DNA of 64,000 nt from Rugalucina vietnamica (Eukaryota > Mollusca > Bivalvia > Lucinida > Lucinidae). This document shows positions 10,313-22,020 of this stretch, piece after piece. Location: assembly GCA_964017185.1 (NCBI GenBank), contig OZ024882.1:38426488-38490487 (forward strand). Direction: 5' to 3'. Position numbers and translations under genes: made by a program. The notes under the pieces were generated by a model that searched no databases, was not told where the DNA came from, and worked only from the letters and a program-made list of their open reading frames with translations. The stretch's first letter is position 1; each line of letters begins with the position of its first letter.

Positions 10313-12045
10313 CGGTAGTGGTAACAAGTTAAAACTAAGCGTTGCAGTTACAACCCTTAGCGTCAACACGTAAATACTAAGCGTACAGTTACAACCGTTA
10401 GTCTCAACAATATAACACTAAGAATTGCAGTTGCAACCATTAGTGGCAACACGTTAAAACTAAGCGATGCAGTTACAACCGTTAGTGTCAACACCAAAAA
10501 CCTATCCGTTTCAGTTACAACCGTTACTGTCAACATTATTACACTAAGCTTTGCAGTTGCAACCGTTAGTGTCAACATGTTAACACTAAGCGTTGCAGTT
10601 GCAACCGATAGTGGCAACATATTAAAACTAGCAACCGTTAATGGCAACACGTTAAACTATGCATTGCAGTTACAACCGTTAGCGTCAACACGTTAAAACT
10701 AATCGTTGCAGTTACAACCGTTATTGTCAACTTAATAACACTAATCGTTGCAGTTGCAACCGTAAGTGTTAACACGTTAAAACTTTGCGTTGCAGTTGCA
10801 ACCGTATGTTGTTAACACTAAGCGTTGCAGTTGCAACCGTTAGTGTCAACATGTTAACACTAAGCGTTGCAGTTGCAACCGTTACTGTCAGCACGTTACA
10901 ACCGTTAGTGTTAACATTATAACACTAAGTGTAGCAGTTGCAACATGTATGTCAACACGTTTACATTAAGCGTTGCAGTTGCAACCGTTTATGTCAACAG
11001 GTTAACACTGAGCGTTGCAGTTTCAACAGTTAGTGTCAACATGTTAACTTTAAGCATTGCAGTTGCAACCGTAAATGGCAACACGTTAACACTAAGCATT
11101 GCAGTTGCAACCGTTAGTGTAGTAGTTCAAAACTTTATGTCTTCACGTTAACACTGAGCGTTGCAGTTGCAACCGTTAGTATCAACATGTTAACACTAAG
11201 CGTTCCAGTTGCAACTGTTAATGGCAACACGTTAACTTTAAGCATTGCAGTTGCAACCGTTAGTGGCAAGACGTTAAAACTATGCGTTGCAGTTACAACC
11301 GTTAGTGTTCACAATATAACACTTAGCGTTGCAGTTGCACCCGTTAGTTTCTACACGTTAACAAAAAGCGTTGCAGTTGCAACCGTTAGTGTCAACATGT
11401 TAACACTAAGCGTTGCAGTTGCAACCGTTACTGTCAGCACGTTACAACCGTTAGTGTTAACATTATAACACTAAGTGTAGCAGTTGCAACATGTATGTCA
11501 ACACGTTTACATTAAGCGTTGCAGTTGCAACCGTTTATGTCAACAGGTTAACACTGAGCGTTGCAGTTTCAACAGTTAGTGTCAACATGTTAACTTTAAG
11601 CATTGCAGTTGCAACCGTAAATGGCAACACGTTAACACTAAGCATTGCAGTTGCAACCGTTAGTGTAGTAGTTCCAAACTTTATGTCTTCACGTTAACAC
11701 TGAGCGTTGCAGTTGCAACCGTTAGTGTCAACATGTTAACACTAAGCGTTCCAGTTGCAACTGTTAATGGCAACACGTTAACTTTAAGCATTGCAGTTGC
11801 AACCGTTAGTGGCAAGACGTTAAAACTATGCGTTGCAGTTACAACCGTTAGTGTCCACAATATAACACTTAGCGTTGCAGTTGCACCCGTTAGTTTCTAC
11901 ACGTTAACAAAAAGCATTGCAGTGGCACTAAGCGTTGAAGTTGCAAAAGTAAGTGTCATCATGTTAACGCTAACGTTGCAGTTGCAATCGTTAATTGTTT
12001 AACTGTAAGCACTGCAGTTGCAACCGTTAGTGGCAACACGTTAAA
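10313..12045. repeat. 42 bp minisatellite, array A2
   Basis: About 41 monomers of the same 42 bp unit as A1. Within it, the block starting at 10945 recurs at 11491, an offset of 546 bp, which is exactly 13 monomers, with very few differences. This shows block-wise amplification. Frames open on the plus strand read (LSVAVATVSVNMLT)n. The array is interrupted at 12049 by a SINE-like insertion and continues as A3. Confidence 0.9.
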
Positions 12046-12048
12046 CTT

Positions 12049-12576
12049 TAGACGGAATATTTCCATCGGTATTCCGTTAGACCTCTCCATACCGACGGAA
12101 ATGACTTCTATTGAGCCCTTAGTCGAAAATGAAATATCATCGAAGACTCCAAAGAAGTTGAAAATTATGTTGTGTCATATCTTTCTGACTGATAGGACTT
12201 AATTTATATATATTCCAGATGTAAAATGACGCAGGTTCATAAAATAATTCATGTTTTCTGTTGAAAATATCAAATATTACTATAAATAGATTAGGGGAGA
12301 CTACTGTAAAATTTGAGACAAAAAGTAGAAAATCGATTGCTTTTTGCAAACTTATTGAAATTCGGCAGGCTACCCAGATGTTTACTAAAAGATTTATGCA
12401 TTTTCTAACAAAACATAACATTAATTCTAACAATCATCACCAAATAAAACAGTGATAAGCTTCTTACGATATTCATAATCTGTTCGACCATAGTTTAAAG
12501 GCAACCCATGCTAAGCTGTCACGAGAGAGGAGCGAGGTCAGGAAGTGTATCGGAGTGCAGGTTAGCCAGCTTATCT
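12049..12576 (-). mobile_element. SINE-like ~0.53 kb repeat, copy 1
   Basis: This is the inverted equivalent of 41856-42384 with scattered differences. The plus-strand left end is 'agacggaatatttccatcgg', and the tRNA-like head is at the right end (complement of TAGATCAGCTGG, here slightly changed). It is inserted in the minisatellite: flanks on both sides are minisatellite sequence, with imperfect 'gttaaact' and 'gttaaaact' repeats that may be the target duplication. Confidence 0.75.
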
Positions 12577-12760
12577 AGTTAAAACTAAGCCTTGCAGTAA
12601 CAACCATTAGCGTCAACAATATAGCACTAAGCGTTACAGTTGCAACGGTTAGTGTCAACATGTTAACACGAAGCATTGCAGTTGGAACCTTCTATGTCAA
12701 CATGTCAACACTGAGCTTTGCAGCCGTTTGTGTCAACATATTAACGCTATGTTAAGTTGC
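12577..12760. repeat. 42 bp minisatellite, array A3
   Basis: Four to five degenerate monomers continuing array A2 beyond the SINE-like insertion. The last copies decay and the sequence then becomes unrelated. Confidence 0.8.
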
Positions 12761-13580
12761 AGTGGAGGTTTGAACCCTTGTTCCCCTACTTCAGCGGAGC
12801 AGGTCTAATGACGTTGCCGTTAATTTTGATTTTTTCTTAATATTTTGCCAGTTGGCTAAATACACTACAAACAAAAAAATATATTTCAAAATAAGATTTA
12901 TATTTAGCTAAACGATACTGTAGCATATATTTGGAAATCTGAGTAAAATATTTATAAGCAAATTGTCAAAATAATGTAATAAAGATCAGCCATGCAAAAT
13001 AAGAATAATAAACCAAATGCTATCCACTGTGAACTACTGCCCATGTATGTTAGGTCAAGAAATATTACTGTTAGCTGATATATCATTTTAAAAGTAGGTG
13101 TTGTGTTGTAGTATTGAAGTCACCAACTAATATCAAGCTATACATTTGCTTGGTTTCCATTAAAGAACATATTTTAGCTGTTTAAATATAACGACCCTGT
13201 TTTTTGCTCCGCATGTTTTTGCCAACGTCGTAGTTTTGTCGTTGGATTTTTATAGGTAAGCTTCTTTATTTGTCTCCCAAACTATCAAATCGTTCTCAAA
13301 TTTCATAACATTATCACTAAATGATGCTCATAGAATAGTAGTTATGCTGGTATATTTTTCTAAATGATCACATTATACCTATGTTGATTTAGAAGATTGC
13401 GAAAAAAAGAAATTACGAAAACATTTTGCATAATTTGACTTGCTCCGGTCATGCCTACTTAAGCTAACTGTAGCAGTGAGGTCATTGAAGTGAGTATCAT
13501 TTTGTACAGTAAAATAAGTTCCAATATGGCCAATTATTCTGCATGGGTAACTGTTGTTAGTTCCTGCTATGCGTTCAAAA
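12761..13580. other. no gene recognised
   Basis: AT-rich sequence with no convincing frame, tRNA or tandem structure. Confidence 0.4.
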
Positions 13581-13589
13581 TAAAATGAA

Positions 13590-14070
13590 TGTGTAACGGG
13601 CTTTTTTGGGACAAGCCACGTATGGAGCTTGAAATGAATCCCGCAAAGCATGCCCATGTGGCAAAGAATGGTCCCATCCCAGTGATCATTACCTTCCATA
13701 GCCTTACAATCAGACAAAACATTAAAAAATCTTCGTCTCAAAAAACACATGGCCCAGTACAATATATGTTATGTGTAGCTATGTATAGTAATATTCATTG
13801 TAAATCCTATGAACAGTGCTCCTGGGGTTCATACAGGCCACATCCCTTATAATGGGAAAAATCATCTTCTCTGAAACCACAGAAACCACTAAGAACCAAA
13901 TCTTGTATGTTTTGTATTCAGCAATGTTATGAAAAGGACTACGTAAATTCGGCCATTCAAGCCCCGGGGTAAAAAAGGCCCTATCCCGGGGGTCATTAGT
14001 TCCAATAGCCTTAAATAAGAAAAGCAAAAAAATCTTCTCTGAAATCGCAAGGCCCAGTGCGTTTATATAG
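13590..14070 (-). repeat. degenerate ~310 bp tandem pair
   Basis: A block near 13670-13760 ('ggtcccatcccag', 'catagcc', 'cttcgtct', 'catggcccagt') reappears near 13980-14060 ('ggccctatcccgg', 'aatagcc', 'cttctct', 'aaggcccagt'). A 176-codon minus frame spans the second copy and the following dispersed repeat, but its translation resembles nothing and it is not called a gene. Confidence 0.45.
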
Positions 14071-14213
14071 GAAGTGGCGCAATCAGAAACAAAATAAATA
14101 CCAATCCAAAAACTTAGATGGGAAAAAGCTAACTTGACAATCAGGTACCTATACATAGAAAACATACTGTAAACCAAATTAGCAGCTATTTCCCAATAGG
14201 CGGTCACTCTGCC
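14071..14213 (-). repeat. dispersed repeat shared with 7809-7950
   Basis: Inverted, diverged copy of the segment that lies 3' of the reverse transcriptase fragment, suggesting a second decayed copy of that retroelement's 3' part. Confidence 0.7.
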
Positions 14214-14334
14214 AACATTGGTCCATACAGGAACCGCCCGGTGACAGTGTGTTCGACTGTTTCTGGCTTTGTCAGTCATCAGGACCACCTCGACTTGTAA
14301 AAGCAGCATGCATCATTTTTTCCTTGATGCTAAA

Positions 14335-15530
14335 AGACAAAATCACTGAGCCAAGAAATTAGGTCGCACAGGGCCCTGTTATATGAAACTCTATTAACTC
14401 TTAATTGCAGGTTAAAGTCCCAGTTAAGTTAATTACAGCTTTACTCCTGTTACATTATTGTCTATAAAAATCAAAATTAGCATGTACTTAAAGCTGCATT
14501 AGCTAATGTAGCTCCGGAGGTACTTTAAAATTGTTTCATGCAGCAGAAAATTAATGCCATCTTCACTAAGAGAGTCCCTGAACTTAATTGCAGCTTAAGG
14601 TTTAATGGCAGCTTAAGCTTATGCAACAGGGCCCTGGTCTATAAGTACTTTGTGGTCTAAGGTCAAGTCATACTCACTCATAATAATTGTGAAAGAAGTA
14701 TAATCATATTCCCAATGAGTGCTGAGGTTAAGACAAAATCACTGAACCATGAAATTAGGTCACATGTACCTATTTATATAAGCATTTTGGGGTCAAAGGT
14801 CCAGTCATACTTGCTCATAATGTGAAAGAAGTATGATCATATACCCAATGAGTGTTAAAGCAAAATAACTATAAAGCAAAATCACTGAACTATGAAATTA
14901 GAGCACAGTGACCTAGATAACAACTTTGGAATGAAAGGTCTGGCCATACTCACTCATATTATGAAAGTCATATGTTCATATAGTAATGTCTAGATAAAAG
15001 GCAAAACCACTGAACTATGAAATTAGTTCACAGTGATGTAAGCCTACTTTGGGGCCAAAGGTATGGCCATACTCACTCACATTGTGAATGAAGTATGCTC
15101 ATATACTAACTTAGTGAATGGATATAAGGCAAAAAACACTGAACCATGAAATTAGGTCACAGTGACCTATAAGTACTTAGGGGTGAAGGGCCCATATTGT
15201 GAAAGACGTATGTTTATACTCTAATTGAGTGTCAAGATATACGACAAATCTACTGAACCATGCAATAAGTTTACAGTGACACAAGACTTCTATGGGGTTT
15301 CTATCTCCATACTCACTCATATTGTGAATTAAGTATGCTAATATACTTAATGATTGGATATAAGGCAAAATCACTGAATAATGAAATTATCTCACAGTGA
15401 CCTATATGTACTTTGGGGTCAAAGGTCTGGTCATTCTCACTAATAATCAGAAAAAAAAGTATGATCATATACTAATTTAGTGCCAAGATTTAAGGCAAGA
15501 GCACTGGGCCATGCTTTAACCTCATGACAC
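14335..15530. repeat. ~120 bp satellite with nuclear-receptor-like motifs
   Basis: About eight units, each starting near 'aaaatcactgaaccatgaaatta' (about 14338, 14734, 14877, 15003, 15131, 15245, 15367, 15498). Unit length varies from about 113 to 143 bp. The unit contains AGGTCACAGTGACCT (perfect at 15154-15168), an inverted repeat with 3 bp spacing, and GGGTCAAAGGTC, a direct repeat with 1 bp spacing (near 14790 and 15416). The first unit is split by a MITE at 14369. Confidence 0.8.
14369..14636. mobile_element. MITE inserted in the ~120 bp satellite
   Basis: 268 bp with inverted ends beginning CAGGGCCCTGTT (14369) and ending AACAGGGCCCTG (14636). Subterminal inverted phrases 'cttaattgcag' and 'cttaattgcagc' extend the symmetry. 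There is no coding capacity. It sits exactly where a satellite unit is interrupted, so it is younger than the array. The superfamily is undetermined. Confidence 0.75.
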
Positions 15531-15609
15531 ATAAGTCAGTGTCAGAGGATGAATGACAGTCTTCCTAAGTTGTTTCTATTAAGGAATGATAAAGAAAATA
15601 ATATTCAAT

Positions 15610-16160
15610 GTGTTCTACATTGTGACCTCTAGCCCGACTTCTGGCTCGGACCCAGAGGTCTGATGTCCTGGAATCTAAAGTATATGAAGAATGAATGCTG
15701 TAGAATAAGTTGTTGTCAAAATATGCCCCACTCCACTAAACATGGACCTAGGAATCCGATGCAATGAAATGAATCCCACCCCTATAGTGTACCAACATCA
15801 CAACTATGAATGTTGTCATATAATTGGCTGTCAATATTTCTAGAAATATTAACACTGAAAAGTCATTTGTGATGGTGTTCTAGATTTTAAGCTTTCGCTC
15901 CACCCCAAGCAAGACTTCAGGGCTCCGATGCAATGATGTGAAAGCCAACCCTACCGAGTATCAATGGTCCAAATATCAATACTTATAGGGCTGTCAATAT
16001 TTAGACTTCTAGAACAATTTAAAGTTGATTTAGATTTTGAACGTGAACGCTAGCACCACCCCTGGTCATAGACCCTGGGGCCCGATGCCTTGAATTGAAA
16101 GCCAATCCTACAGGGTCCATAAAGCCCAAGTATGAGTGTTTTGAGGTCAGTGGCTGTCAA
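15610..16160. repeat. degenerate ~140 bp tandem repeats
   Basis: Four related blocks, near 15640, 15740, 15915 and 16065, each carry a version of 'gacc-aggg-ccgatgc-atg-aa', for example 'gggctccgatgcaatgatg' and 'ggggcccgatgccttgaat'. They are old and eroded. They follow the ~120 bp satellite directly. Confidence 0.5.
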
Positions 16161-16460
16161 GTTATGGACTTCTAAAAACTTAAATGAAAGTGTGACGCAC
16201 ACGAGAATGTGCACGCGCACGGAAACTCGTACGACCGAGGTGACTACAACAGCTCTTTGCACTAAGGTCAGTCGACACCTCACAAAAATAAGAAGTTTGA
16301 ATGACAGTCTAAGGACTTAGTATTTCATTTTACTGGAAAACAATTGAACAGTTTTCGTGCGGAGAACTTTATATGGTAGTTTTCAATAATTCGCGATTTT
16401 CTGCTTAAAATCATCATTTACCCCAAATTTGAATCCCGGCAAACAATTGACAATCTAGCA
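16161..16460. other. no gene recognised
   Basis: Unremarkable sequence between decayed tandem repeats and the second SINE-like copy. Confidence 0.35.
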
Positions 16461-16470
16461 AACACATATG

Positions 16471-16909
16471 TAGGCGGAATATTTCCATCGGTATTCCGTT
16501 AGACCTCTCCATACCGACGGAAATCCCTTGGTCGAAAATGAAAAATCATCGAAGACGCCAAATAATTGAAAATTATGTTATGTTATATCTTTTCAGACTG
16601 ATATGACTTAGTTTTTAAATATTCTAGATGTAAAGATACGCATATTCATAAATTACATCATGTTTTCTGTGGAAAATGTCACATGTAGAAAATCTATTGC
16701 TTTTAGCAAATTTATTGAAATTCTGCACGCTAACCAGATGTTTACAAAAAGATAAGAAAAATTCTAATAATTCTCACCAAATAAAGCAGCAATAAGCTTC
16801 TTAACGAAATCCATAATCTGTTCGACCATAGTTTAAAGGCAACTAATGCTGTCACGAGAGAGGAGCGAGGTCACGAAGTGTATCGGAGTGCAGGTTAGCC
16901 AGCTGATCT
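16471..16909 (-). mobile_element. SINE-like repeat, copy 2, with 10 bp target duplication
   Basis: This is homologous to 12049-12576 and 41856-42384 but shorter by internal deletions. It is flanked by AACACATATG at 16461-16470 and again at 16910-16919, a perfect 10 bp direct repeat that fixes the insertion ends. The tRNA-like head (complement of TAGATCAGCTGG) is at the right end, so the element reads on the minus strand. Confidence 0.85.
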
Positions 16910-16919
16910 AACACATATG

Positions 16920-17362
16920 AAACTATTTTATTTTACTTTTGCAAAGATTTTAAGTTTTAAAAAACATTTTGACGCCTCATTTCCGCCCAGAAAAACAGCC
17001 ACGCGCTCGTATGCCGTATATTTCTGAAGATACACCCCGTTGGTACCCAGCTTCATTGGAACACGATACAAGTGCAATTTCAAATAAAATGAAAAGCCCG
17101 AAAAATGATGTCTATGATTATTATATAATTTTACTGGAAAGCGTTTGCATAATTTTCATACAGAAAACTTTTTAGGTGAATTTCAAAAAATCGCATTTTT
17201 TTTTTTTCATAAAAAAAACGTGATTTTCCCTAAAACTGAAAAACTTTGGCTGGATGAAAACACATTAGAAAATAAGAACACAATGTTGGCAATAAGGCGT
17301 GGGTTTGATAAGAAAATATCTATGTGGCATTGATATTTTGAGGGAAAGAGAAATTTCAGAAA
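16920..17362. other. no gene recognised
   Basis: AT-rich with short A and T runs. Sequence around 17340-17400 begins the 197 bp duplication described next. Confidence 0.4.
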
Positions 17363-17712
17363 ATCGCAATTTTATTCCCAAAAACGAACCTTTCACCAAA
17401 ATATCAAAAAACGTGACTTGTTTAGAAAATTAATTCCAGTGATACGATAAAATTCAATGTTTTCTGTAATGAATGGTGTAATCAGATTCCATTTTACTCT
17501 CGGGTAGCATAGAATCGAAAACTAAGCGACTTATTGTAGATTTTTTCCTCTAGTATAATCGCAATTTTATTCCCAAAAACGAACCTTTCACCAAAATATC
17601 ATAAAGCGTGACTTGTTTAGAAAATTAATTCAAGTGATACGATAAACTTCAATGTTTTCTGTAATGAATGGTATAATCAGATTCCATTTTACTCTCGGGT
17701 AGCATAGAACTC
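17363..17712. repeat. 197 bp tandem duplication
   Basis: The phrases 'cgcaattttattcccaaaaa', 'cgtgacttgtttagaaaatt' and 'tttactctcgggtagcatag' occur at 17363-17510 and again about 197 bp later with few differences. The second copy runs directly into minisatellite array A4 near 17738. Confidence 0.85.
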
Positions 17713-17737
17713 TCTGATTTTGCCAAATTCTCCTCAA

Positions 17738-18745
17738 GTATAAGTGGCAACACGTTAACACTAAGTATTTCAGTTGCAACCGTCAGCGTTAACACGTTAA
17801 AACTAAGCGTTGGAGTTGTTGCCGTTAGTGTCAACACGTTACAACAATGAGTTGCAGTTACAACCGTCAGTGCAACTTTATAACACTAAGCATTGCAATG
17901 GCAACCGTTAATGCAATATAACACAGAGGGTTGCAGTGTCAACCTAAGTTTAACACTTAGCGTTTTAAAACTAAGCGTTTACCAATTACATTTTTACACT
18001 TAGCGTTCCAGTTGACACCATTAGTTTTAACATGTAAACACTCAGCGTTACAGTCTTTGTCAACATGTTGCGTTCCATTTGCAAAAGTCAGTGTCAACAT
18101 GTTAACACTCAGTGTAGCAGTTGCAACCGTTAATGTCAACACGATAACACTAAGCGTTGCAGTTGCAACCGTTAGTGTCAACACGTTAACGCGTTGCAGT
18201 TGGAACCATTAGTGTCAACACGTTAAAACTAAGCGTTGCAGTTACAACCGTTAGTGTCAACACGTTTAAACTAAGCAATGTAGTTACAACCGTTTTTGTC
18301 AACATTATAACATTAAGCGTTGCGGTTGCAAACGTAAGTGTCAACATGTTAACACTAAGCGTTGCAAGTTACAACCGTTAGTGTAAACACGTTTGAACTA
18401 AGCATTGCAGTTACAACAGTTGGTGTCAACGTGTTTACACAAAGCGTTGATGTTGCAACCGTTAGTGTCAACATGTTAACGCTAACGTTGCAGTTGCAAG
18501 CGTTAGTGGCAACACGTTAAAACTAAGCGTTGCAGTTACAACCGTTAGTGTCAACACGTTTAGACTAAGCAATGTAGTTACAACCATTTTTGTCAACATT
18601 ATAACATTTTGCGTTGCGGTTGCAAACGTAAGTGTCAACATGTTAACACTAAGCGTTGCGGTTTCAACCGTTAGTGTCAACACGTTAAAACTAAGCGTTG
18701 CACTTACAACCGTTAGTGTAAACACGTTTAAACTAAGCATTGCAG
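17738..18745. repeat. 42 bp minisatellite, array A4
   Basis: About 24 monomers, more diverged at the left end. Short duplicated blocks are visible within it (for example 18300-18360 against 18600-18650). It ends at the 3' edge of a LINE fragment at 18746. Confidence 0.85.
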
Positions 18746-19029
18746 AAAGTGACTAATTCAAACATTCATATTTTTGACAAATTCTGTTCTAAATTTCATT
18801 GCCGCACAACATATCTAGATATAGCATTAATGATGTTAGTACTTTTTGACGTACATAACTGGACAAATTTATCAACAGAAGGGTAAGTAAACCATATGGG
18901 TGATATGACTGACTGATATGACTCAAAGCACGGCATACAAGAAGAAAGTGGTATTCTGTATCAACATCTTGATTACACAGTAAACAGAATCTTTCATTTA
19001 AAGGAGTTTTATTATATCGACCTTCATTA
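18746..19029 (-). pseudogene. LINE C-terminus, split from 23378-23982
   Basis: Minus-strand translation reads EGRYNKTPLNERFCLLCN, then QDVDTEYHFLLVCRAL, ending at a stop at 18789. The C-x2-C, then EYHFLLVC arrangement is the C-terminal zinc-knuckle region typical of many non-LTR retrotransposon reverse transcriptase proteins. It continues the frame interrupted at 23378: the other side of the intervening transposon ends in LLRISCN, and both sides share the CATTA target duplication. The clade is not determined. Confidence 0.75.
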
Positions 19030-20044
19030 CAACCTATGGAAACGGTGTATTAGAAAAACGGTGAATCAAGGGGGTTAATCGGAAAAATGTGAACCATCGG
19101 GCGAGGTGTCGGTGACACATCGGGATTTGCACTAGATAAAAGGTATGTTGTTTGTTTACTTCTATTTTGAAGCGAAAGCTAAAAATACTGCAGTAAATAA
19201 AAACAAATCGAACACTTGCAGGAGCTGTAAGGGTCTTTGATGCAGCCCCGGAAACCCTAAAATTGTTGAAAATGTATTTTGTTTAATCGCCACAGTGCGC
19301 CCCATTTTACTACTCAAACATTTCAATTGACTTTCGGTTGTATTTTTTGTTTATTTTTTATGCTTACATCGAATTACGAATGTAAACAACCTTAATTCAG
19401 ATTGGTGAATATAGAAAAGTAAGCTCCTGATTATCAACCTTCAGAAAATTTGTAAAAAAGACTGGGAAAATCGAGATTCAGCCGGGTGATTGATTATTTG
19501 GTGAGTCCCCGGGCAAGTTGTGTGTGTCGCCGGGGAGCAACCAAATTTTGATGGAATAAAACTTTATTTTCTTCATTCTAGACAGTACATGATTGTTGTT
19601 TTTTAACTTTTAGTTTGAGTGGGATCATATCTATCCCAATTACGTATGCTATAAACACACGTTAATCACCGGCAGTGATGAGAATTCGGACGTTTCTCGT
19701 CCGCAGCGTCCAACATATCGCACTGTTCGCATAAATATAGATTTTTTTTTCGCTGGTTAAATGAAGCTGAAGCAAATGTAAACGTGTAAGAAATAATTGG
19801 AAAAGATACTGTCTCCAATTCTTAAATTTCTTCCGTTGCCGATTTGAAGACTGGGAAAATTATAACAGTAAACGCAGGTCCAATCTTTGGAAATAACATG
19901 GAACAGTATCTATTGGGATAGCTTCTTTCCTAAAATTATCAGGGCCTGAAATGCCCCCTCTGATGTCTACCGCTGAGGTGCCAGATGATTGCTTAACGTT
20001 TCTTGTGAGATCTAGGGACAAAGATACCAGTCACAGCCCCCGCT

Positions 20045-20286
20045 AGTAGAGCGCGGTAGCTGAAGCGGTAGAGCGTCGGACTGTCACTCTGGAGCGAGAG
20101 GTCCTGGGTTCGATCCCCACGAGCGCCGTGTAGGGTTCGAGCCCCGCACGGGTCACATGTGGGACAAGTCAAGTTCTGCTTGCAGGTGTGTCAGGTGCTT
20201 TTTCCTGGAGTACTCCTATTTTCGCCCCACCTACTGATTTGTTAATGAGTGAAATAATTGGCTTTTAAGGCACGTAAAACTTAATC

Positions 20287-20339
<53 letters not shown>

Positions 20340-20357
20340 TATCAATAATAATAACTG
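20045..20357 (+). mobile_element. tRNA-derived SINE with (AAT)n tail
   Basis: The head (20050-20128) looks like a tRNA: A box TAGCTGAAGCGGTAGAGCG at 20057, anticodon-arm-like CTGTCAC at 20081, B box GGGTTCGATCCCC at 20107. A second B-like GGGTTCGAGCCCC follows at 20133. The body ends 'ggcacgtaaaacttaatc' and runs into about 70 bp of (AAT)n. The acceptor strands do not pair, which argues for a SINE rather than a tRNA gene. This structure is typical of bivalve and cephalopod SINEs. Confidence 0.85.
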
Positions 20358-20918
20358 ATTCTTAAAACATGACATTTCGACAGGTTTCCAAGTTTGATTA
20401 GCTTTACAATATACCGGGACAATGCATACCTGACGGTATTAACTGATGTTAACTTTAGGTTCGGTCTCCTTTTGTTGCTCAGTTCACACGACTGGACATT
20501 TATTTTCTCATGGGAAAAATGAGGATTTTCGACATGACTATCCGAGTAACACAAGTATAAGCGTTTCCAAAACGCTTGCGATCTCTCAGCACTAATTTCA
20601 CTGTATGACCACGTATAAATTCACGGCGATAACCACAGACCGAAAAGACTCTGACAGCTCGGTTCAACGTGAGCTTTCATACCCGAGCCGGCATGCGCTA
20701 TTTAGTGTGACCCAATCGAAGCTGCCTTGTCCAATCAAGTACGACCGGAAGTGTGGTCGATTTACAACAAGATTCCAGCCCTGTTCAATTATATATGCGC
20801 TCTCGCCGTGGCGAGATCGCAAAAAGTAACTCGAGTAACAAGGCCAAACAGCACGAGTTACAGTAATGCGCATACGTATCTACGTCATGTGCTTGCGTAT
20901 AACTGTAACTCTCACTTA

Positions 20919-22020
20919 TGTTACGTCTACACTGGACCACGTTCTCACCACGTCCTTACCACGTTCTAAAAATTCCAGAACGTGGCGAGGACGGGGTCAA
21001 AATGAAACAATTTCGGATTTCTAAGTTCCCACTACGTCCTTACTACGTCCCCGCCACGTCCTTATAACGTCCGCACCACGTCCTTACTACGTCCTTCATG
21101 TTTCCACTACGTCCTCAATACGCGCTCACCAAGTTCATCCCGTTTCTACTACGTCCTTGCTACGTCCTCACAAAGACCAAGCAGTTCATACCACGCGCGA
21201 ACTACGTTTCCAGCACGTTCTAACTGTAAATACCCGGTATATTAATCAGTCGTATATATTATCCTCAACACCGCTAGCAGTCGGTCGTAATGCCCATGCT
21301 GAAGCCAACAAGATCTTGTCCTTCTATTTTTCCTTCTGTGAAATAGCACAAGTGCAGCCTGTGCACCAAGTAAGGCATGATGTCATTGAAGGAGAGCAAG
21401 TTGCAAGAGTACATCTCTGTTCATGCTTTCGATTTCGATATGATTTAAATAAAAGCGAAAGCAATTGCTTGAGGGTACGGGACAATTGAAACGTGAAGGA
21501 CGTAGTTCGAACCTGGTGTGAACGTGATAAGAACCTACTAAGGACGTGTTAGGAACCGCTAGGACGTGATAAGAACGCAGTGCAGTCTTCTAGGACGCGG
21601 TAAGGACGTACAAGAAGCGTGGTATGGTCTTGTCGAGAACTTGATGGACGTAGCGAGGACGTAGAGAAGACGTAGTAGAAGCGTAGCGAGGTCTTGATGG
21701 TCTGCAACAAATTTGCATCGCGTCCACGAAGACCGCACTACGTTTGTACCACGTTCTTTCTACGTCCTACAAGTTCCTACTACGTCCTTACCACGTCCTT
21801 ACTACGTGCTTACTGCGTTCTAATTCCACCCCGTCCTCGCCACGTTTCTTTTGAGCATGTTCAAAATTTGACCAAGACTTCCGCGTCCATCAAGACCTCG
21901 CTACGTCCTTACTACGTTCCTACCACGTCCTACAAGACCGTACCACGTCCTCACTACGTCCTTAATTTTTTAGGACGTAGTAAGGACGTAGTGAGAACGT
22001 GGCCCGGTGTAGACGTAACA
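20919..22020. mobile_element. fold-back element built of CTACGTCC-type motifs
   Basis: Inverted ends TGTTACGTCTACAC at 20919 and GTGTAGACGTAACA ending at 22020 are flanked by TTA on each side (20916-20918, 22021-22023), the 3 bp target duplication of PIF/Harbinger elements. Inside are dozens of short motifs of the form TACGTCC, CCACGTTC or the complements GGACGTA and GAACGTGG. They run forward in 20930-21200, reversed in 21490-21690, forward again in 21720-21965 and reversed at the end. A ~270 bp block (about 21215-21480) without the motif sits in the middle. Confidence 0.85.

Noticed and set aside
13779-14309. 176-codon minus-strand frame as a gene
   Set aside because: It crosses a dispersed repeat edge and a tandem duplication, and the translation has no recognisable family.
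20050-20128. Functional tRNA-Asp gene
   Set aside because: Boxes A and B and a GTC anticodon-like loop are present, but the acceptor strands do not pair and the sequence continues into a SINE body with an (AAT)n tail.
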